Origin: Parapontixanthobacter sp963736595
GTDB taxonomy: Bacteria; Pseudomonadota; Alphaproteobacteria; Sphingomonadales; Sphingomonadaceae
Length of the DNA stretch: 64,000 nucleotides
Direction of reading: 5' to 3'
Assembly (NCBI GenBank): GCA_963736595.1
Contig: CAVTPG010000007.1
Span: 25,150 to 89,149 of the forward strand
The translations under genes were made by a program, and so were the position numbers. Below are positions 1 through 11,540 of this stretch, piece by piece. A model generated the notes under the pieces. It was given only the letters and a program-made list of their open reading frames with translations, made no database searches and was not told where the DNA came from. How positions within the stretch are numbered: position 1 is the stretch's first letter; every line of letters begins with the position of its first letter.

Positions 1-2
1 TG

Positions 3-878
3 CGCAGCCCGAAATTATACGCGACCTTTCTGCTGTGGCTGCTGGCCGAATTGTTCGAGACGCTGCCCGAAGTGGGCGATCCTGAAAAACCGAAACTGGT
101 GTTCTTTTTCGACGAGGCGCATTTGCTGTTCGATGACGCGCCCAAAGCTCTGGAAAACAAGATCGAGCAAGTCGTCCGCCTGATCCGCTCGAAAGGCGTC
201 GGCGTGTTTTTCGTAACGCAGAACCCGATCGACATTCCGCAGGAAGTGGCCGGTCAGCTTGGCAACCGCGTGCAGCACGCCCTGCGCGCTTTTACTCCGC
301 GCGACAAAAAGGCGATCCGCGCGGCTGCCGACACGTTCCGCATCAATCCCGACCTCGATGTGGAGGAAGCGATCACCGAATTGCGCGTGGGCGAGGCGCT
401 GGTGTCCACCTTGCTCGACGATGGCGCGCCGTCCATCGTACAGCGCACGCTGATCAAGCCGCCGCGTTCACGCCTTGGTCCGGTGACGGCCAAAGAACGC
501 GCAATTATTCAGTCGATTAGCCCGCTTGAGGGAAAATACGACGTCGAAGTGGACCGGGAAAGCGCTGAGGAAATACTTGCGCAAAAGGCGGCAGATGCGG
601 CGCAAACTGCCGTCGAGGTCGAGGAAAGCGGTCGCGACGAAGTCGGCAAACAGCCGCGAAAAAGCAAGTCGATCTGGGGCAAAGCGTTTAGTCGAGGCGC
701 GAAAGTGGCGGCTGGCTCTGCTGCAGGACTGGCGGCAAGGGCCGTGCTGGGCAAGCGATCACGCGCCAATCCCATGCGTTCAGGCGTAACATCTGCTGCC
801 GGTTCAATCGCGACCGATCTGGCTGGCCCGATTGCCGGACGTTTTGTCAGGAACCTGATCGGCGGCTTGATGCGGTAA
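3..878 (+). CDS. HerA-like helicase/ATPase (DUF853 type), C-terminal part
   Basis: This gene is cut by the left edge of the window. The reading frame is open from base 3, and the first residues (RSPKLYATFLLWLLAELFE) show that an apparent TTG start at 51 is internal. The Walker B region is visible as KLVFFFDEAHLLF, followed by a sensor-like FFVTQNPIDIP segment and QHALRAFTPRDKKAI. These are typical of the HerA/VirB4-like ATPases annotated as DUF853. The Walker A motif must lie upstream, outside the window. The last 80 or so residues are rich in Ala, Arg and Lys and look poorly conserved. The family is thought to be a DNA-translocating ATPase, but its cellular role is not settled. Confidence 0.85.
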   Translation, partial: RSPKLYATFLLWLLAELFETLPEVGDPEKPKLVFFFDEAHLLFDDAPKALENKIEQVVRLIRSKGVGVFFVTQNPIDIPQEVAGQLGNRVQHALRAFTPRDKKAIRAAADTFRINPDLDVEEAITELRVGEALVSTLLDDGAPSIVQRTLIKPPRSRLGPVTAKERAIIQSISPLEGKYDVEVDRESAEEILAQKAADAAQTAVEVEESGRDEVGKQPRKSKSIWGKAFSRGAKVAAGSAAGLAARAVLGKRSRANPMRSGVTSAAGSIATDLAGPIAGRFVRNLIGGLMR

Positions 879-916
879 TTCGCACGTGCGGATTGCCCGC
901 CGCCACGGCGGCACGC

Positions 917-1297
917 CTATTTCTGCTCGTAGCAGAAGACGTTTAGCTTGTTACCGTCCAGATCGCGGAAATAGCCTGCATAAAAGCCATCATCGCCGCG
1001 CGGTCCCGGTGCGCCTTCATCGCTGCCGCCCTGTTCCATCGCGATGTCGTAGATTGCTTTGACCTTATCCGGGCTATCGACTTGCAGCACGACCATTGTG
1101 CCGTTGCCAGCGGTTGCCTGCTCGCCATCGAAAGGCTTGGTTGCGGCGATCCCGGCGCTTGCGCTGCCCATCTCGCCCCAAGCGATGAATGTCTCGAATT
1201 CCATCATGCGGCCCACCCCCATTGCAGCAGCAATCGCATCATAGAATTTGGCGGCGCGGGGAATGTCGTTCGTGCCGACAGTCACATATCCGATCAT
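917..1297 (-). CDS. VOC family protein (glyoxalase/bleomycin-resistance fold)
   Basis: A 126-residue single-domain protein of the vicinal oxygen chelate superfamily. It starts with MIGYVTVGTNDIPRAAKFYDAI and ends with FRDLDGNKLNVFCYEQK, which match the beta-alpha-beta-beta-beta halves of the fold and the usual closing strand with a metal-ligand Glu/Cys region. The ATG at 1297 is preferred over the longer frame because a GGAGAAA ribosome binding site lies just upstream of it. The substrate cannot be inferred; family members include dioxygenases, isomerases and resistance proteins. It precedes no obvious operon partner and lies downstream of the peptidase gene on the same strand. Confidence 0.85.
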   Translation of the reverse strand: MIGYVTVGTNDIPRAAKFYDAIAAAMGVGRMMEFETFIAWGEMGSASAGIAATKPFDGEQATAGNGTMVVLQVDSPDKVKAIYDIAMEQGGSDEGAPGPRGDDGFYAGYFRDLDGNKLNVFCYEQK

Positions 1298-1368
1298 GGC
1301 TTTTCTCCGATTCGACTCGCGACCCGGCAGAACATTAGATGAACATCGGCGGTTCGCCAAGCGCTATG

Positions 1369-3198
1369 TCAGACCGGTTCGCACTGCTTGCTCAGCCAGT
1401 CGCGCACATCGCCATCGAGTTGCGGGCCGATTACATCCCACACCTGAGCATGGTAGCGATCGAGCCAGTCACGTTCCGGCGCGGTCAGCAAGCCGGTCGC
1501 GATCAGGCGGCGCTCGATCGGTGCAAAGGTGAGTGTTTCAAAGCCGAGATAGTCCCCTTCCGCACCATCGATTGCGCGCGGTTCGATCAATACGAGGTTC
1601 TCGATCCTGATGCCGAATGCGCCCGCTTTGTAATAGCCCGGTTCGTTGGAGCAGATCATGCCCGCGTGCAGCGGATGGCCCGTGCCCGCTTGCCCGCCAG
1701 CTGGTTTGGCGATGCGTTGCGGCCCTTCATGCACTGACAAATACGCGCCGACGCCGTGGCCCGTTCCGTGGGCATAATCGACGCCTGCCTGCCACAAATG
1801 CTGGCGCGCAAATGCGTCGAGCTGCCCGCCGGTGGTGGCATCGGGGAATACGGCCAGTGCCAGCGCGATGTGGCCTTTCAGCACGCGGGTAAAGCGGTCC
1901 TTATGCTCGGCGGTCGGCTCGCTTCCCTCCGGCGTGTCGATCCACACTGTGCGAGTGATGTCGGTCGTTCCGTCGAGATATTGACCACCTGAATCGCACA
2001 GGAAAATGCTGCCCGGCGGGATCACAATATTGCTGTCCTCATCCACTTTGTAATGCGGCAAAGCGGCATGGCCAGCAGCGGCAGAAATCGTATCGAAGGA
2101 GGTGTCCTTCAACGCGCCCGACTCTTCGCGAAATTGCTTCAACCGTGCCGCCGCGCCCAGTTCGTCCAGCTCGCCCTTCGGTGCTTCCACAGACAGCCAG
2201 TGCAGGAATTTGGCGATCGCTGCTCCGTCGCGCGCCTGCGCATCGCGGTGGCCTTGCTGTTCGCCTGCATTCTTGATCGCCTTGGGCAGGATGGTGGGGT
2301 CGGTTTTCTGCACAATGCGCGCGCCGCCATCTTCCAGCGCCTGAAAAATGCCGGCCACGCTGCGTTCGGGATCGACCGCCACAGATTTGCCATTCAGCGC
2401 GCCAAGCGCGGACACGAATTCAGCCTTGTCGCGCACTCGCACCGCATTGCCGAGATGCTGCGTCAATTCGGGCGTCACCTTGTCGGGCGTGATAAACAGA
2501 TCGGCGGTCCCGTCAGCATGAGCCACAGCGAAACTCAGGGCCAGCGGTGTATTGTCGATGTCGGACCCGCGCATATTCATCAGCCAAGCGACCGAATCCA
2601 GTGCGGCAATGACCGTGGCATCATGGCCGTTTTCATTGAGCCAGTCGGCAATCTGCGCACGTTTGTCCGCGCTCGACTGTCCGGCATATTCGGTCGGATG
2701 CGGCACGGCGGCTGCGGGCGAAGGTACGGGCTGATCGGGCCACACGGCATCGACCGGATTGCTGTCCACTGGCACTGTCATGCCGCCCTTATCCGCCAGC
2801 GCGCGTTCCAATTGCATCGCCCATGCTTTGGTATGCAGCCACGGGTCATAGGCGATCCGCGCCCCTTGCGCGCAATGTTCCGCGATCCATTTGACCGGGC
2901 TGCTTTCAGGCACGCCGACATAATCGAACAGCGCCTCTTCCACTTGCTCGCGCACTTGCACGGTATAGCGGCCATCGGTGAAGATCGCTGCGCCTTTGCC
3001 CTCATACTGGCCCGCCAGCACCGCTGCACTGCCCGCCGACCCGCCAAAGCCGGTCAGCCATGCCAGACGCTGCGCATAGCCGCCCACATATTCCGACATA
3101 TGTTCATCGGAAATCGGGATCACAAAGCCTTCGAGATCGCGTTTTACAAGCTCTTGCCGCAAGGCGGCCACGCGCGCTTCATGGGGTTGCATCAGCAT
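1369..3198 (-). CDS. M24 family aminopeptidase P (Xaa-Pro aminopeptidase)
   Basis: A 609-residue peptidase with the three-domain layout of long aminopeptidase P proteins: two creatinase-like N-terminal domains (roughly residues 1-300) and a C-terminal pita-bread catalytic domain. Dinuclear metal ligands are visible in CDSGGQYLDGTTDITRT (two Asp), HGTGHGVG (His), NEPGYY (Glu) and RIENLV (Glu). The enzyme removes an N-terminal residue linked to proline and is expected to be cytoplasmic, since no signal peptide is seen. The length fits the roughly 600-residue bacterial and eukaryotic subfamily. It is transcribed divergently from the oligopeptidase gene at 3312, with about 110 bp between the starts. 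Confidence 0.93.
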   Translation of the reverse strand: MLMQPHEARVAALRQELVKRDLEGFVIPISDEHMSEYVGGYAQRLAWLTGFGGSAGSAAVLAGQYEGKGAAIFTDGRYTVQVREQVEEALFDYVGVPESSPVKWIAEHCAQGARIAYDPWLHTKAWAMQLERALADKGGMTVPVDSNPVDAVWPDQPVPSPAAAVPHPTEYAGQSSADKRAQIADWLNENGHDATVIAALDSVAWLMNMRGSDIDNTPLALSFAVAHADGTADLFITPDKVTPELTQHLGNAVRVRDKAEFVSALGALNGKSVAVDPERSVAGIFQALEDGGARIVQKTDPTILPKAIKNAGEQQGHRDAQARDGAAIAKFLHWLSVEAPKGELDELGAAARLKQFREESGALKDTSFDTISAAAGHAALPHYKVDEDSNIVIPPGSIFLCDSGGQYLDGTTDITRTVWIDTPEGSEPTAEHKDRFTRVLKGHIALALAVFPDATTGGQLDAFARQHLWQAGVDYAHGTGHGVGAYLSVHEGPQRIAKPAGGQAGTGHPLHAGMICSNEPGYYKAGAFGIRIENLVLIEPRAIDGAEGDYLGFETLTFAPIERRLIATGLLTAPERDWLDRYHAQVWDVIGPQLDGDVRDWLSKQCEPV

Positions 3199-3311
3199 AT
3201 TGTCGATCCTGCTCTGGTGTTTGTATCCCGCGTCATTTATCAGATGTCGCGTCCGTATTTATAACGCCGACCATAGCATCTGCCGCCGACATTCAACAGG
3301 GGGAATACCAC

Positions 3312-5888
3312 ATGAAATTCGCGCCACTTACCGCGCTTGCTCTGGCAAGCTGCCTCGTTCCCGCGCAGCTTCATGCGCAAACCACGACATCCAAGGATTC
3401 CACGAATTTGACCAAGCAGACCACGCCGCCCGTCGCCGAAAAGCGCGACCATGAATATACGCATCACGGCATCACGATTTCCGACCCCTATCACTGGATG
3501 AAGGATCAATCCTATCCCAAGATCGACGATGCCGATGTAATCGCGCATCTGGAAAAGGAGAATGCGTATTTCGACGCGCAGATGGCCCCGCATCAGGCGC
3601 TGGTCGATACGATCTTCGAGGAACTAAAGGGCCGGATGAAGCAGGATGACAGCTCCGTCCCGCAAAAGGATGGCGACTATTTGTATTGGTCCAGCGTTGC
3701 AGAAGGTAAGGAATACCGCCTGCATTGGCGCAAGCCCGTGGCCGGCGGCGAAGATGAATTGCTATTGGATCAAAACCAGCTGGCCGAGGGCAAGGATTAT
3801 TTCCGGCTCGGCGCTTTGTCGGTCAGCGATAATGGCCGCTACCTTGCTTATTCGTTCGACGATGATGGATCGGAGCGGTTCACCGCGCGGATCAAGGATC
3901 TGACGACTGGCGAATTGCTGGACGATACGATCCCTGAAACGCTGTCCGGCCTTACCTGGGTCGCGAACGATACGGCGCTGGTGTATGGCAAGGCGAATGA
4001 AAACTGGCGCGTCGATAATGCCCGGCTGCACGTCATCGGTACGCCGGTCGAAAGCGATGTCGAACTTTATCGCGAGGAAGATGAGGGCTACCGCGTCGGT
4101 ACGGGCCTCAGCGCGCAGGATGACTGGCTGATTATCGCGACCGGCGACAATGAAACCAGCGAAGTGCGGCTGGTCCGCGCGGACGATCCGACGGGTGAGC
4201 AGCTGCTGATCAAGCCGCGCATGAAAGGCGTCGAATATGATGTGGATGTGCGCGACGGGCAGTTGTTCATCCACACGAATGACGATCATGTGAACTTTCG
4301 CGTTGCCACCGCGCCGCTCGACAATCCGGCGCAATGGACCACGCTGATTGCCGGATCGGACGAGTTTTACCTGACCGATATCGACCTGTTCAAGGATTTC
4401 TACGTCACCGAAGGACGCCTGAACGGTCTCGATCAGGTGCAATTGCGCAGCTATGACGATGCGGGCAAGTTTACGCCCGTAACCTTCCCCGAAGCCAGCT
4501 ATGTCACGGGCCTGTCGAACAATCCCGAATATGACATGACGAAGCTGCGCTTGTCCTATGAAAGCATGGTGACGCCGGATTCCGTCTATGATTACGATGT
4601 GAAAACCGGCGCGCTGGAAATGCTGAAGCAGACCGAAATACCAAGCGGCTATGATGCGAGCGCCTACATAACCGAGCGGCTGATGATCACCGCGCGCGAC
4701 GGTGCGCAAGTCCCGGTCAGCATTGTGCGCCACAAGAATACCGCCGGACCCGATGCGGGCGGCGCGCCGCTGCATCTCTATGCCTATGGCGCTTACGGCT
4801 ATGCCATTCCGCCGGGCTTTTCGACCTCTCGCCTGAGCCTGCTGGATCGCGGAATGTCTTATGCCATCGCGCATATTCGCGGCGGCGATGATCTGGGCCG
4901 TAATTGGTATCTGCAAGGCAAGCTGAATGCGCGGACCAACACGTTCAATGATTTTGTCGATGTGGCCAAAGGGCTGATCGACAAAGGCTACACTCAGAAG
5001 GGTAAAGTCACGGCCAGCGGCGGCAGTGCAGGCGGGTCGCTGATGGGTGTCATTGCCAATACCAATCCCGATTTGTGGGGCGCGCTGGCCGCCCATGTGC
5101 CGTTCGTCGATGTGCTGAACACGATGCTGGATGACAGCTTGCCTTTAACGCCGGGCGAATGGCCGGAATGGGGCAATCCGATCGAAAGCAAGCAGGCCTT
5201 TGCCTATATCCTCAGCTATAGCCCCTACGATCAGGTCATCGCGCAGGATTATCCGCCGATGCTGATTACTGCTGGATTGAATGATCCGCGCGTAACCTAT
5301 TGGGAGCCGATGAAGTGGACGGCCAAGCTGCGCGAATTGAAGACCGATGACAATGTTCTGCTGCTGAAAACCAATATGGGCGCGGGTCATGGCGGCAAGT
5401 CCGGGCGGTTCCGCCGGCTGTACGAGCAGGCCGAGGAATTCTACCTTCCTGCTGACGCAAATCGGTCTGGAGAAGTGACGGCGGAGTTTTCGCGCAACTT
5501 TACGGCTGAACCCGACCATATCGACGAGCTGGGCCATGTGAACAACACGGTCTGGCTCGGTTGGGTGCAGCAGATTGCGGTCGAGCATTGGAACGCCGTC
5601 GCCGCGCCGGAACACATCGCGCAGTTTATCTGGGTCGTGACGCGGCACGAGATCGACTATCGCGGCAATGTGAAGCTGGGCGAGAATGTCGAGGCCACCA
5701 CGTATATTCCCGATCAGCCACGTGGCGCGCGCTTCGATCGTTGCGTCGACTTCCGCAGCATCACGCCGGACGGTGCTGGTAAAGTGATTGTGGCCGCGCG
5801 CAGCACCTGGGCCATGCTGGACAAGCAGACCGGGCGGCTGGTCCGGATTCGCGACGAACACGCCGCGCCATTTATGAGCCAGACCTAA
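3312..5888 (+). CDS. S9 prolyl oligopeptidase/oligopeptidase B-like, fused in frame to a thioesterase
   Basis: As read, one 858-residue protein. An N-terminal signal peptide (MKFAPLTALALASCLVPAQLHAQ) suggests export. A beta-propeller region is followed by the alpha/beta-hydrolase domain with catalytic Ser572 (SGGSAGGS), Asp658 (GLNDPR) and His693 (GAGHGGKSG), placing it in the S9A oligopeptidase B-like family. The usual C-terminus (LLTQIGLEK then stop) is present in the +1 frame at 5453-5478. One extra C near 5450-5453 prevents that stop and joins the chain to the hotdog domain beginning at 5475. The parsimonious view is a single-base insertion, as in many other genes of this window, rather than a true fusion. 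The ATG at 3312 is chosen because the signal peptide starts there. Confidence 0.9.
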   Translation: MKFAPLTALALASCLVPAQLHAQTTTSKDSTNLTKQTTPPVAEKRDHEYTHHGITISDPYHWMKDQSYPKIDDADVIAHLEKENAYFDAQMAPHQALVDTIFEELKGRMKQDDSSVPQKDGDYLYWSSVAEGKEYRLHWRKPVAGGEDELLLDQNQLAEGKDYFRLGALSVSDNGRYLAYSFDDDGSERFTARIKDLTTGELLDDTIPETLSGLTWVANDTALVYGKANENWRVDNARLHVIGTPVESDVELYREEDEGYRVGTGLSAQDDWLIIATGDNETSEVRLVRADDPTGEQLLIKPRMKGVEYDVDVRDGQLFIHTNDDHVNFRVATAPLDNPAQWTTLIAGSDEFYLTDIDLFKDFYVTEGRLNGLDQVQLRSYDDAGKFTPVTFPEASYVTGLSNNPEYDMTKLRLSYESMVTPDSVYDYDVKTGALEMLKQTEIPSGYDASAYITERLMITARDGAQVPVSIVRHKNTAGPDAGGAPLHLYAYGAYGYAIPPGFSTSRLSLLDRGMSYAIAHIRGGDDLGRNWYLQGKLNARTNTFNDFVDVAKGLIDKGYTQKGKVTASGGSAGGSLMGVIANTNPDLWGALAAHVPFVDVLNTMLDDSLPLTPGEWPEWGNPIESKQAFAYILSYSPYDQVIAQDYPPMLITAGLNDPRVTYWEPMKWTAKLRELKTDDNVLLLKTNMGAGHGGKSGRFRRLYEQAEEFYLPADANRSGEVTAEFSRNFTAEPDHIDELGHVNNTVWLGWVQQIAVEHWNAVAAPEHIAQFIWVVTRHEIDYRGNVKLGENVEATTYIPDQPRGARFDRCVDFRSITPDGAGKVIVAARSTWAMLDKQTGRLVRIRDEHAAPFMSQT
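5475..5888 (+). CDS. acyl-CoA thioesterase, hotdog fold (4-hydroxybenzoyl-CoA thioesterase-like)
   Basis: A 137-residue hotdog domain, probably an independent gene. It contains DELGHVNNTVWLGW, the conserved helix-entry motif of YbgC/FcbC-like thioesterases in which the Asp/Asn region is catalytic, followed by HEIDYRGNVKLGENVE. If the one-base insertion upstream is removed, the peptidase ends at TGA 5476-5478 and this gene starts at GTG 5475, a four-base GTGA overlap typical of translational coupling. In the sequence as given it is the C-terminal domain of the peptidase ORF. It would hydrolyse a small acyl-CoA in the cytoplasm, which is hard to reconcile with an exported fusion. Confidence 0.8.
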   Translation: MTAEFSRNFTAEPDHIDELGHVNNTVWLGWVQQIAVEHWNAVAAPEHIAQFIWVVTRHEIDYRGNVKLGENVEATTYIPDQPRGARFDRCVDFRSITPDGAGKVIVAARSTWAMLDKQTGRLVRIRDEHAAPFMSQT

Positions 5889-5911
5889 TCAGCGAAATCG
5901 CGCGTTAACGC

Positions 5912-7693
5912 CTATTCGGCGGCGATCGTGTCGTCCTTGATATACTGGTCGAGTTCCAGCACGTCCCATTCCTCCGCAACCACTTGATCGCGACCGGACC
6001 GCTTGGCCTGATACAGCAGCAGATCGACACGCGAATACAGGTCTGAAAATGCCAGCGGTTCGGTGTTCGTCGGCGGAATGGTCAGCACTCCCATGCTGGC
6101 GGTCACTTTCATATCGAGTTCGTGCATTTCCTCGCCCACGCGCATCGGAATGCGTTGCCGCAAATCATCGGCGCGGCGCACCGCATCCTCTCCGCGCAGC
6201 ATCAGCAGAAATTCCTCGCCGCCCATGCGGATGGCGACATTGTCGGGATCGCGGCGCAGCACTTGCCCGATGATCTTCAGCACCTGATCGCCCGCAAGAT
6301 GGCCGTGAATATCGTTCACCGTTTTGAAGTGGTCGATGTCGAGAATGGCGAGCGAGCGATAATCGCGGCTCATCAATTCGTGCCAGCGTGTGTCCAATGC
6401 ACCCCGGTTGAACAGGCCGGTCAGGGGATCGCGCTCGCTGCGGCGCGACAGCAGATTGGCCTCCAATAGAGCTTCATCGCGCTGACGTTTGGTGAGCAGA
6501 AAGCGATCGGCGACGGCCCATGACGACATAACGACCTGCCACAGCATGGTGCCATATAGCAGGGGTAGGAAATCCGTCTGATGCGCGCTGCCCATTAAAG
6601 AGGCGCCGATCTGCATGACGATAACCAGGATCGCAGGAGCGATGCTGATCAGCAGGATCTTTACGGCCCGGCTGCCGCTGCGATAGGCTCCGAGCAACAT
6701 GGCGCAGGCCAGCAGCACCGCTGGGAGAACTTCGATAATGTGCAAGATGTCGCAATATGGCCTGAGCAGGGGCAGGTCTGCCGAATGCAGGACGCTGATC
6801 GCCAGCGTCCAGACAGCAACGTACGGAACCAGGTTCCGTATTTTCGGCAAGATATTGTCGTATTGTACGAAGCGACTGATAAACATCAGTCCCGTAACCC
6901 CCACCACGGCCACATTGCTGATATTGATAATGCGCCAGACCTCTACGGGCATTTCGATCAGTATGTTGATCAGGCCGGACCGGATCAGAACGACTGCGGC
7001 AACAGCGACACTGAGCGCTGCATACCAGATCAGAAACGGCTCGTTCAAAACGCGATAAAAGCCAAGATAGACCAGCGATGGAACGACCAGCGCAACCACC
7101 AGCATACTTAGCAGGACGAGATAGGATACGCGTTCCGGACCGGGCAAGATTGAGCCGGAATGCAGGCTTGCCTGCACGACTGTGGGTCCATGCCGATTGC
7201 CTGCAATGCTGGCCACGACCAAGTCTGTGCCGCCGGAAATTTTGGGCAACGTCGCCACCATAACCGAACCTTCGCTGGTCGGGATCAGCCGCTCACCGGC
7301 ATGGGTGATTTGATGCCATGTCCCCGCGCTATCGCGGGCGGAAAGCGTGATCGTGTCGAGCTTGCCGAGCCGTAGAGCGAGATGCGTGGGCGCCCCCTGC
7401 TGCGTATTCGGCTCGAAAATCAGCGTCCAGTCACCGCGTCCGTTCGCCAGTTCCGCCTCGATGCATTGGCGCGTCGCCACACCTGTCTCGATAGTGCGAA
7501 GCTGGGTCGATGAGCGATACGACCCCGGCAGCAGGCACGTTGGCGATACTGAAGTTTCGGAAAAAGGCGTGGCCGAAGCGGGGGAAGCCGGCGCGATGGC
7601 GGCAATCAGCGTAATCGCAGCAAGTGTCAGCGCGACGACAGCCATACGCAAGGCTTCTGGCAATGTGCCAAATTTGCTGATCGTCCCGCTCAT
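5912..7693 (-). CDS. diguanylate cyclase with 7TM sensory region
   Basis: A 593-residue membrane protein. After an N-terminal hydrophobic segment (residues about 15-40) comes a periplasmic domain, then about seven closely spaced hydrophobic helices (about 190-390) resembling the 7TMR-DISM sensor arrangement, a short linker, and a C-terminal GGDEF domain. The active-site loop reads RMGGEEF, a functional variant of GGDEF, preceded by RDPLTGLFNRGAL. No EAL domain is present, so it is predicted to make cyclic di-GMP from GTP in response to an extracytoplasmic signal. An RxxD-type inhibitory site is not obvious. The upstream region (7694-7777) is AT-rich, suiting a promoter. Confidence 0.88.
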   Translation of the reverse strand: MSGTISKFGTLPEALRMAVVALTLAAITLIAAIAPASPASATPFSETSVSPTCLLPGSYRSSTQLRTIETGVATRQCIEAELANGRGDWTLIFEPNTQQGAPTHLALRLGKLDTITLSARDSAGTWHQITHAGERLIPTSEGSVMVATLPKISGGTDLVVASIAGNRHGPTVVQASLHSGSILPGPERVSYLVLLSMLVVALVVPSLVYLGFYRVLNEPFLIWYAALSVAVAAVVLIRSGLINILIEMPVEVWRIINISNVAVVGVTGLMFISRFVQYDNILPKIRNLVPYVAVWTLAISVLHSADLPLLRPYCDILHIIEVLPAVLLACAMLLGAYRSGSRAVKILLISIAPAILVIVMQIGASLMGSAHQTDFLPLLYGTMLWQVVMSSWAVADRFLLTKRQRDEALLEANLLSRRSERDPLTGLFNRGALDTRWHELMSRDYRSLAILDIDHFKTVNDIHGHLAGDQVLKIIGQVLRRDPDNVAIRMGGEEFLLMLRGEDAVRRADDLRQRIPMRVGEEMHELDMKVTASMGVLTIPPTNTEPLAFSDLYSRVDLLLYQAKRSGRDQVVAEEWDVLELDQYIKDDTIAAE

Positions 7694-7777
7694 AGCGAAC
7701 CGATAGCGCAGATTCCCTATTTCAAGGTTAAAATCATTAAGTTATTTAGCTTGTTTAATCAGGTCTAGGCGGTTTTG

Positions 7778-8896
7778 CTAAGCATCCAGCAGTTCCGAAA
7801 CAGGCAGATGTTCGTAACCCTGTTCCACTGCGACTGCCTCGTAAGTCACGCGGCCATCATGCACGTTCAACCCTTCGGCCAAATGCGGATTGTCGCGCAG
7901 CGCCTCTTTCCAGCCCTTGCGGGCGATCCGCAAAGCATGGGGCAGCGTCACATTGTTCAGCGCATACGTGCTGGTCCGCGCCACCGCGCCCGGCATATTC
8001 GCGACGCAATAATGCACGACCTCATCGATAACATAAGTCGGATCGGCATGGGTGGTCGCTTTGGATGTTTCGAAACAGCCACCCTGATCGATCGCCACAT
8101 CGACCAGCACCGAACCCGGCTTCATGCAGGACAGCATCTCGCGTGTAATCAGTTTCGGGGCAGAGGCTCCGGGTATCAGCACCGCACCGATGACCAGATC
8201 GGCCTCGCACACGGCTTCTTCCAGATTGGCTTTGTTGGAAAAACGCGTGCTGGCGCGGTTCTCGAAAAACGTGCCGACTTTGTCGAGGACTTCGGGATCG
8301 CGGTCCATGATGACCACTTGCGCGCCCAGACCCACGGCCATTTGCGCGGCGTTAAAGCCGACCACACCGCCGCCGATCACCACGACTTTGCCCGGCATCA
8401 CACCTGGCACACCACCCAGCAATACGCCGCGTCCGCCATGCGCCTTTTCCAGCGCGGTCGCGCCTGCTTGCACGCTCATGCGCCCGGCCACCTGGCTCAT
8501 GGGTTTGAGCAGCGGCAAGGTGCCGCCCGGTCCGGTGACGGTTTCATAAGCAATCGCGGTGACGCCGGAATCCACCAGTTCTTTGGTCTGCGCTTCATCG
8601 GGCGCAAGGTGCAGATAGGTGTAGAGAATCTGGCCTGAATGCAGCTTCGCGCGCTCTTCGGCTTGCGGCTCTTTCACTTTCACGACCATCTCGCAGTCGG
8701 CAAAGATCGAATCCGGTCCCTCGACGATTTCCGAGCCAGTGGCGCGATATTGATCGTCGGTCGCGCCGATGCCAAGCCCTGCGCCGCTTTCGATCCTGAC
8801 CGCATTGCCTTGCGTCACCAGTTCGCGCGCACTTTCCGGGGTTAACCCGACGCGGTATTCGTGGTTCTTGATCTCTTTGGGGCAACCGATCAGCAT
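7778..8896 (-). CDS. ald: alanine dehydrogenase
   Basis: A 372-residue NAD-dependent enzyme that interconverts alanine with pyruvate and ammonia. The start MLIGCPKEIKNHEYRVGLTP is diagnostic. The catalytic lysine lies in VVKVKEPQ and the catalytic histidine in YLHLAPD; the nucleotide-binding motif is VIGGGVVGFNAAQMA followed by the acidic residue in VIMDRD. Length equals that of well-studied homologues (about 370). The ATG at 8896 has an AAGGAGA ribosome binding site a few bases upstream. It stands alone on the minus strand, with about 130 bp before the end of ftsK upstream. Confidence 0.97.
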   Translation of the reverse strand: MLIGCPKEIKNHEYRVGLTPESARELVTQGNAVRIESGAGLGIGATDDQYRATGSEIVEGPDSIFADCEMVVKVKEPQAEERAKLHSGQILYTYLHLAPDEAQTKELVDSGVTAIAYETVTGPGGTLPLLKPMSQVAGRMSVQAGATALEKAHGGRGVLLGGVPGVMPGKVVVIGGGVVGFNAAQMAVGLGAQVVIMDRDPEVLDKVGTFFENRASTRFSNKANLEEAVCEADLVIGAVLIPGASAPKLITREMLSCMKPGSVLVDVAIDQGGCFETSKATTHADPTYVIDEVVHYCVANMPGAVARTSTYALNNVTLPHALRIARKGWKEALRDNPHLAEGLNVHDGRVTYEAVAVEQGYEHLPVSELLDA

Positions 8897-9023
8897 TGCG
8901 ACTCTCCTTGGAAGTCAGCCTCCTAGCGAAATAATATTATGCCCGCCAGCAAGATTTGGCCGGATTATCTGTCTTGGAAGTAGGCGGCCCTTGGTGCAAT
9001 GTTACCGGCGACATACCGGCGAC

Positions 9024-11397
<2,374 letters not shown>

Positions 11398-11540
11398 TGC
11401 CGTTGGATTTCCCGTCCTTTGTTGCCGATCCCCGATCACGACAATGCACCGGAGCCACCGGACCCGTCAAGGAATAGGGCGCATCCAGGAGCATTTGGGC
11501 GAGCACGAGGAGGGCAATGAACAGCGTGGGCGGCCAGAGA

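Noticed and set aside
2053..3264. 403-residue plus-strand open frame
   Set aside because: It is antisense to the M24 peptidase, rich in Arg/His/Gln and without any domain; a GC-rich shadow.
3762..5096. 444-residue minus-strand open frame
   Set aside because: It is antisense to the S9 peptidase catalytic and propeller domains, with shadow-like composition.
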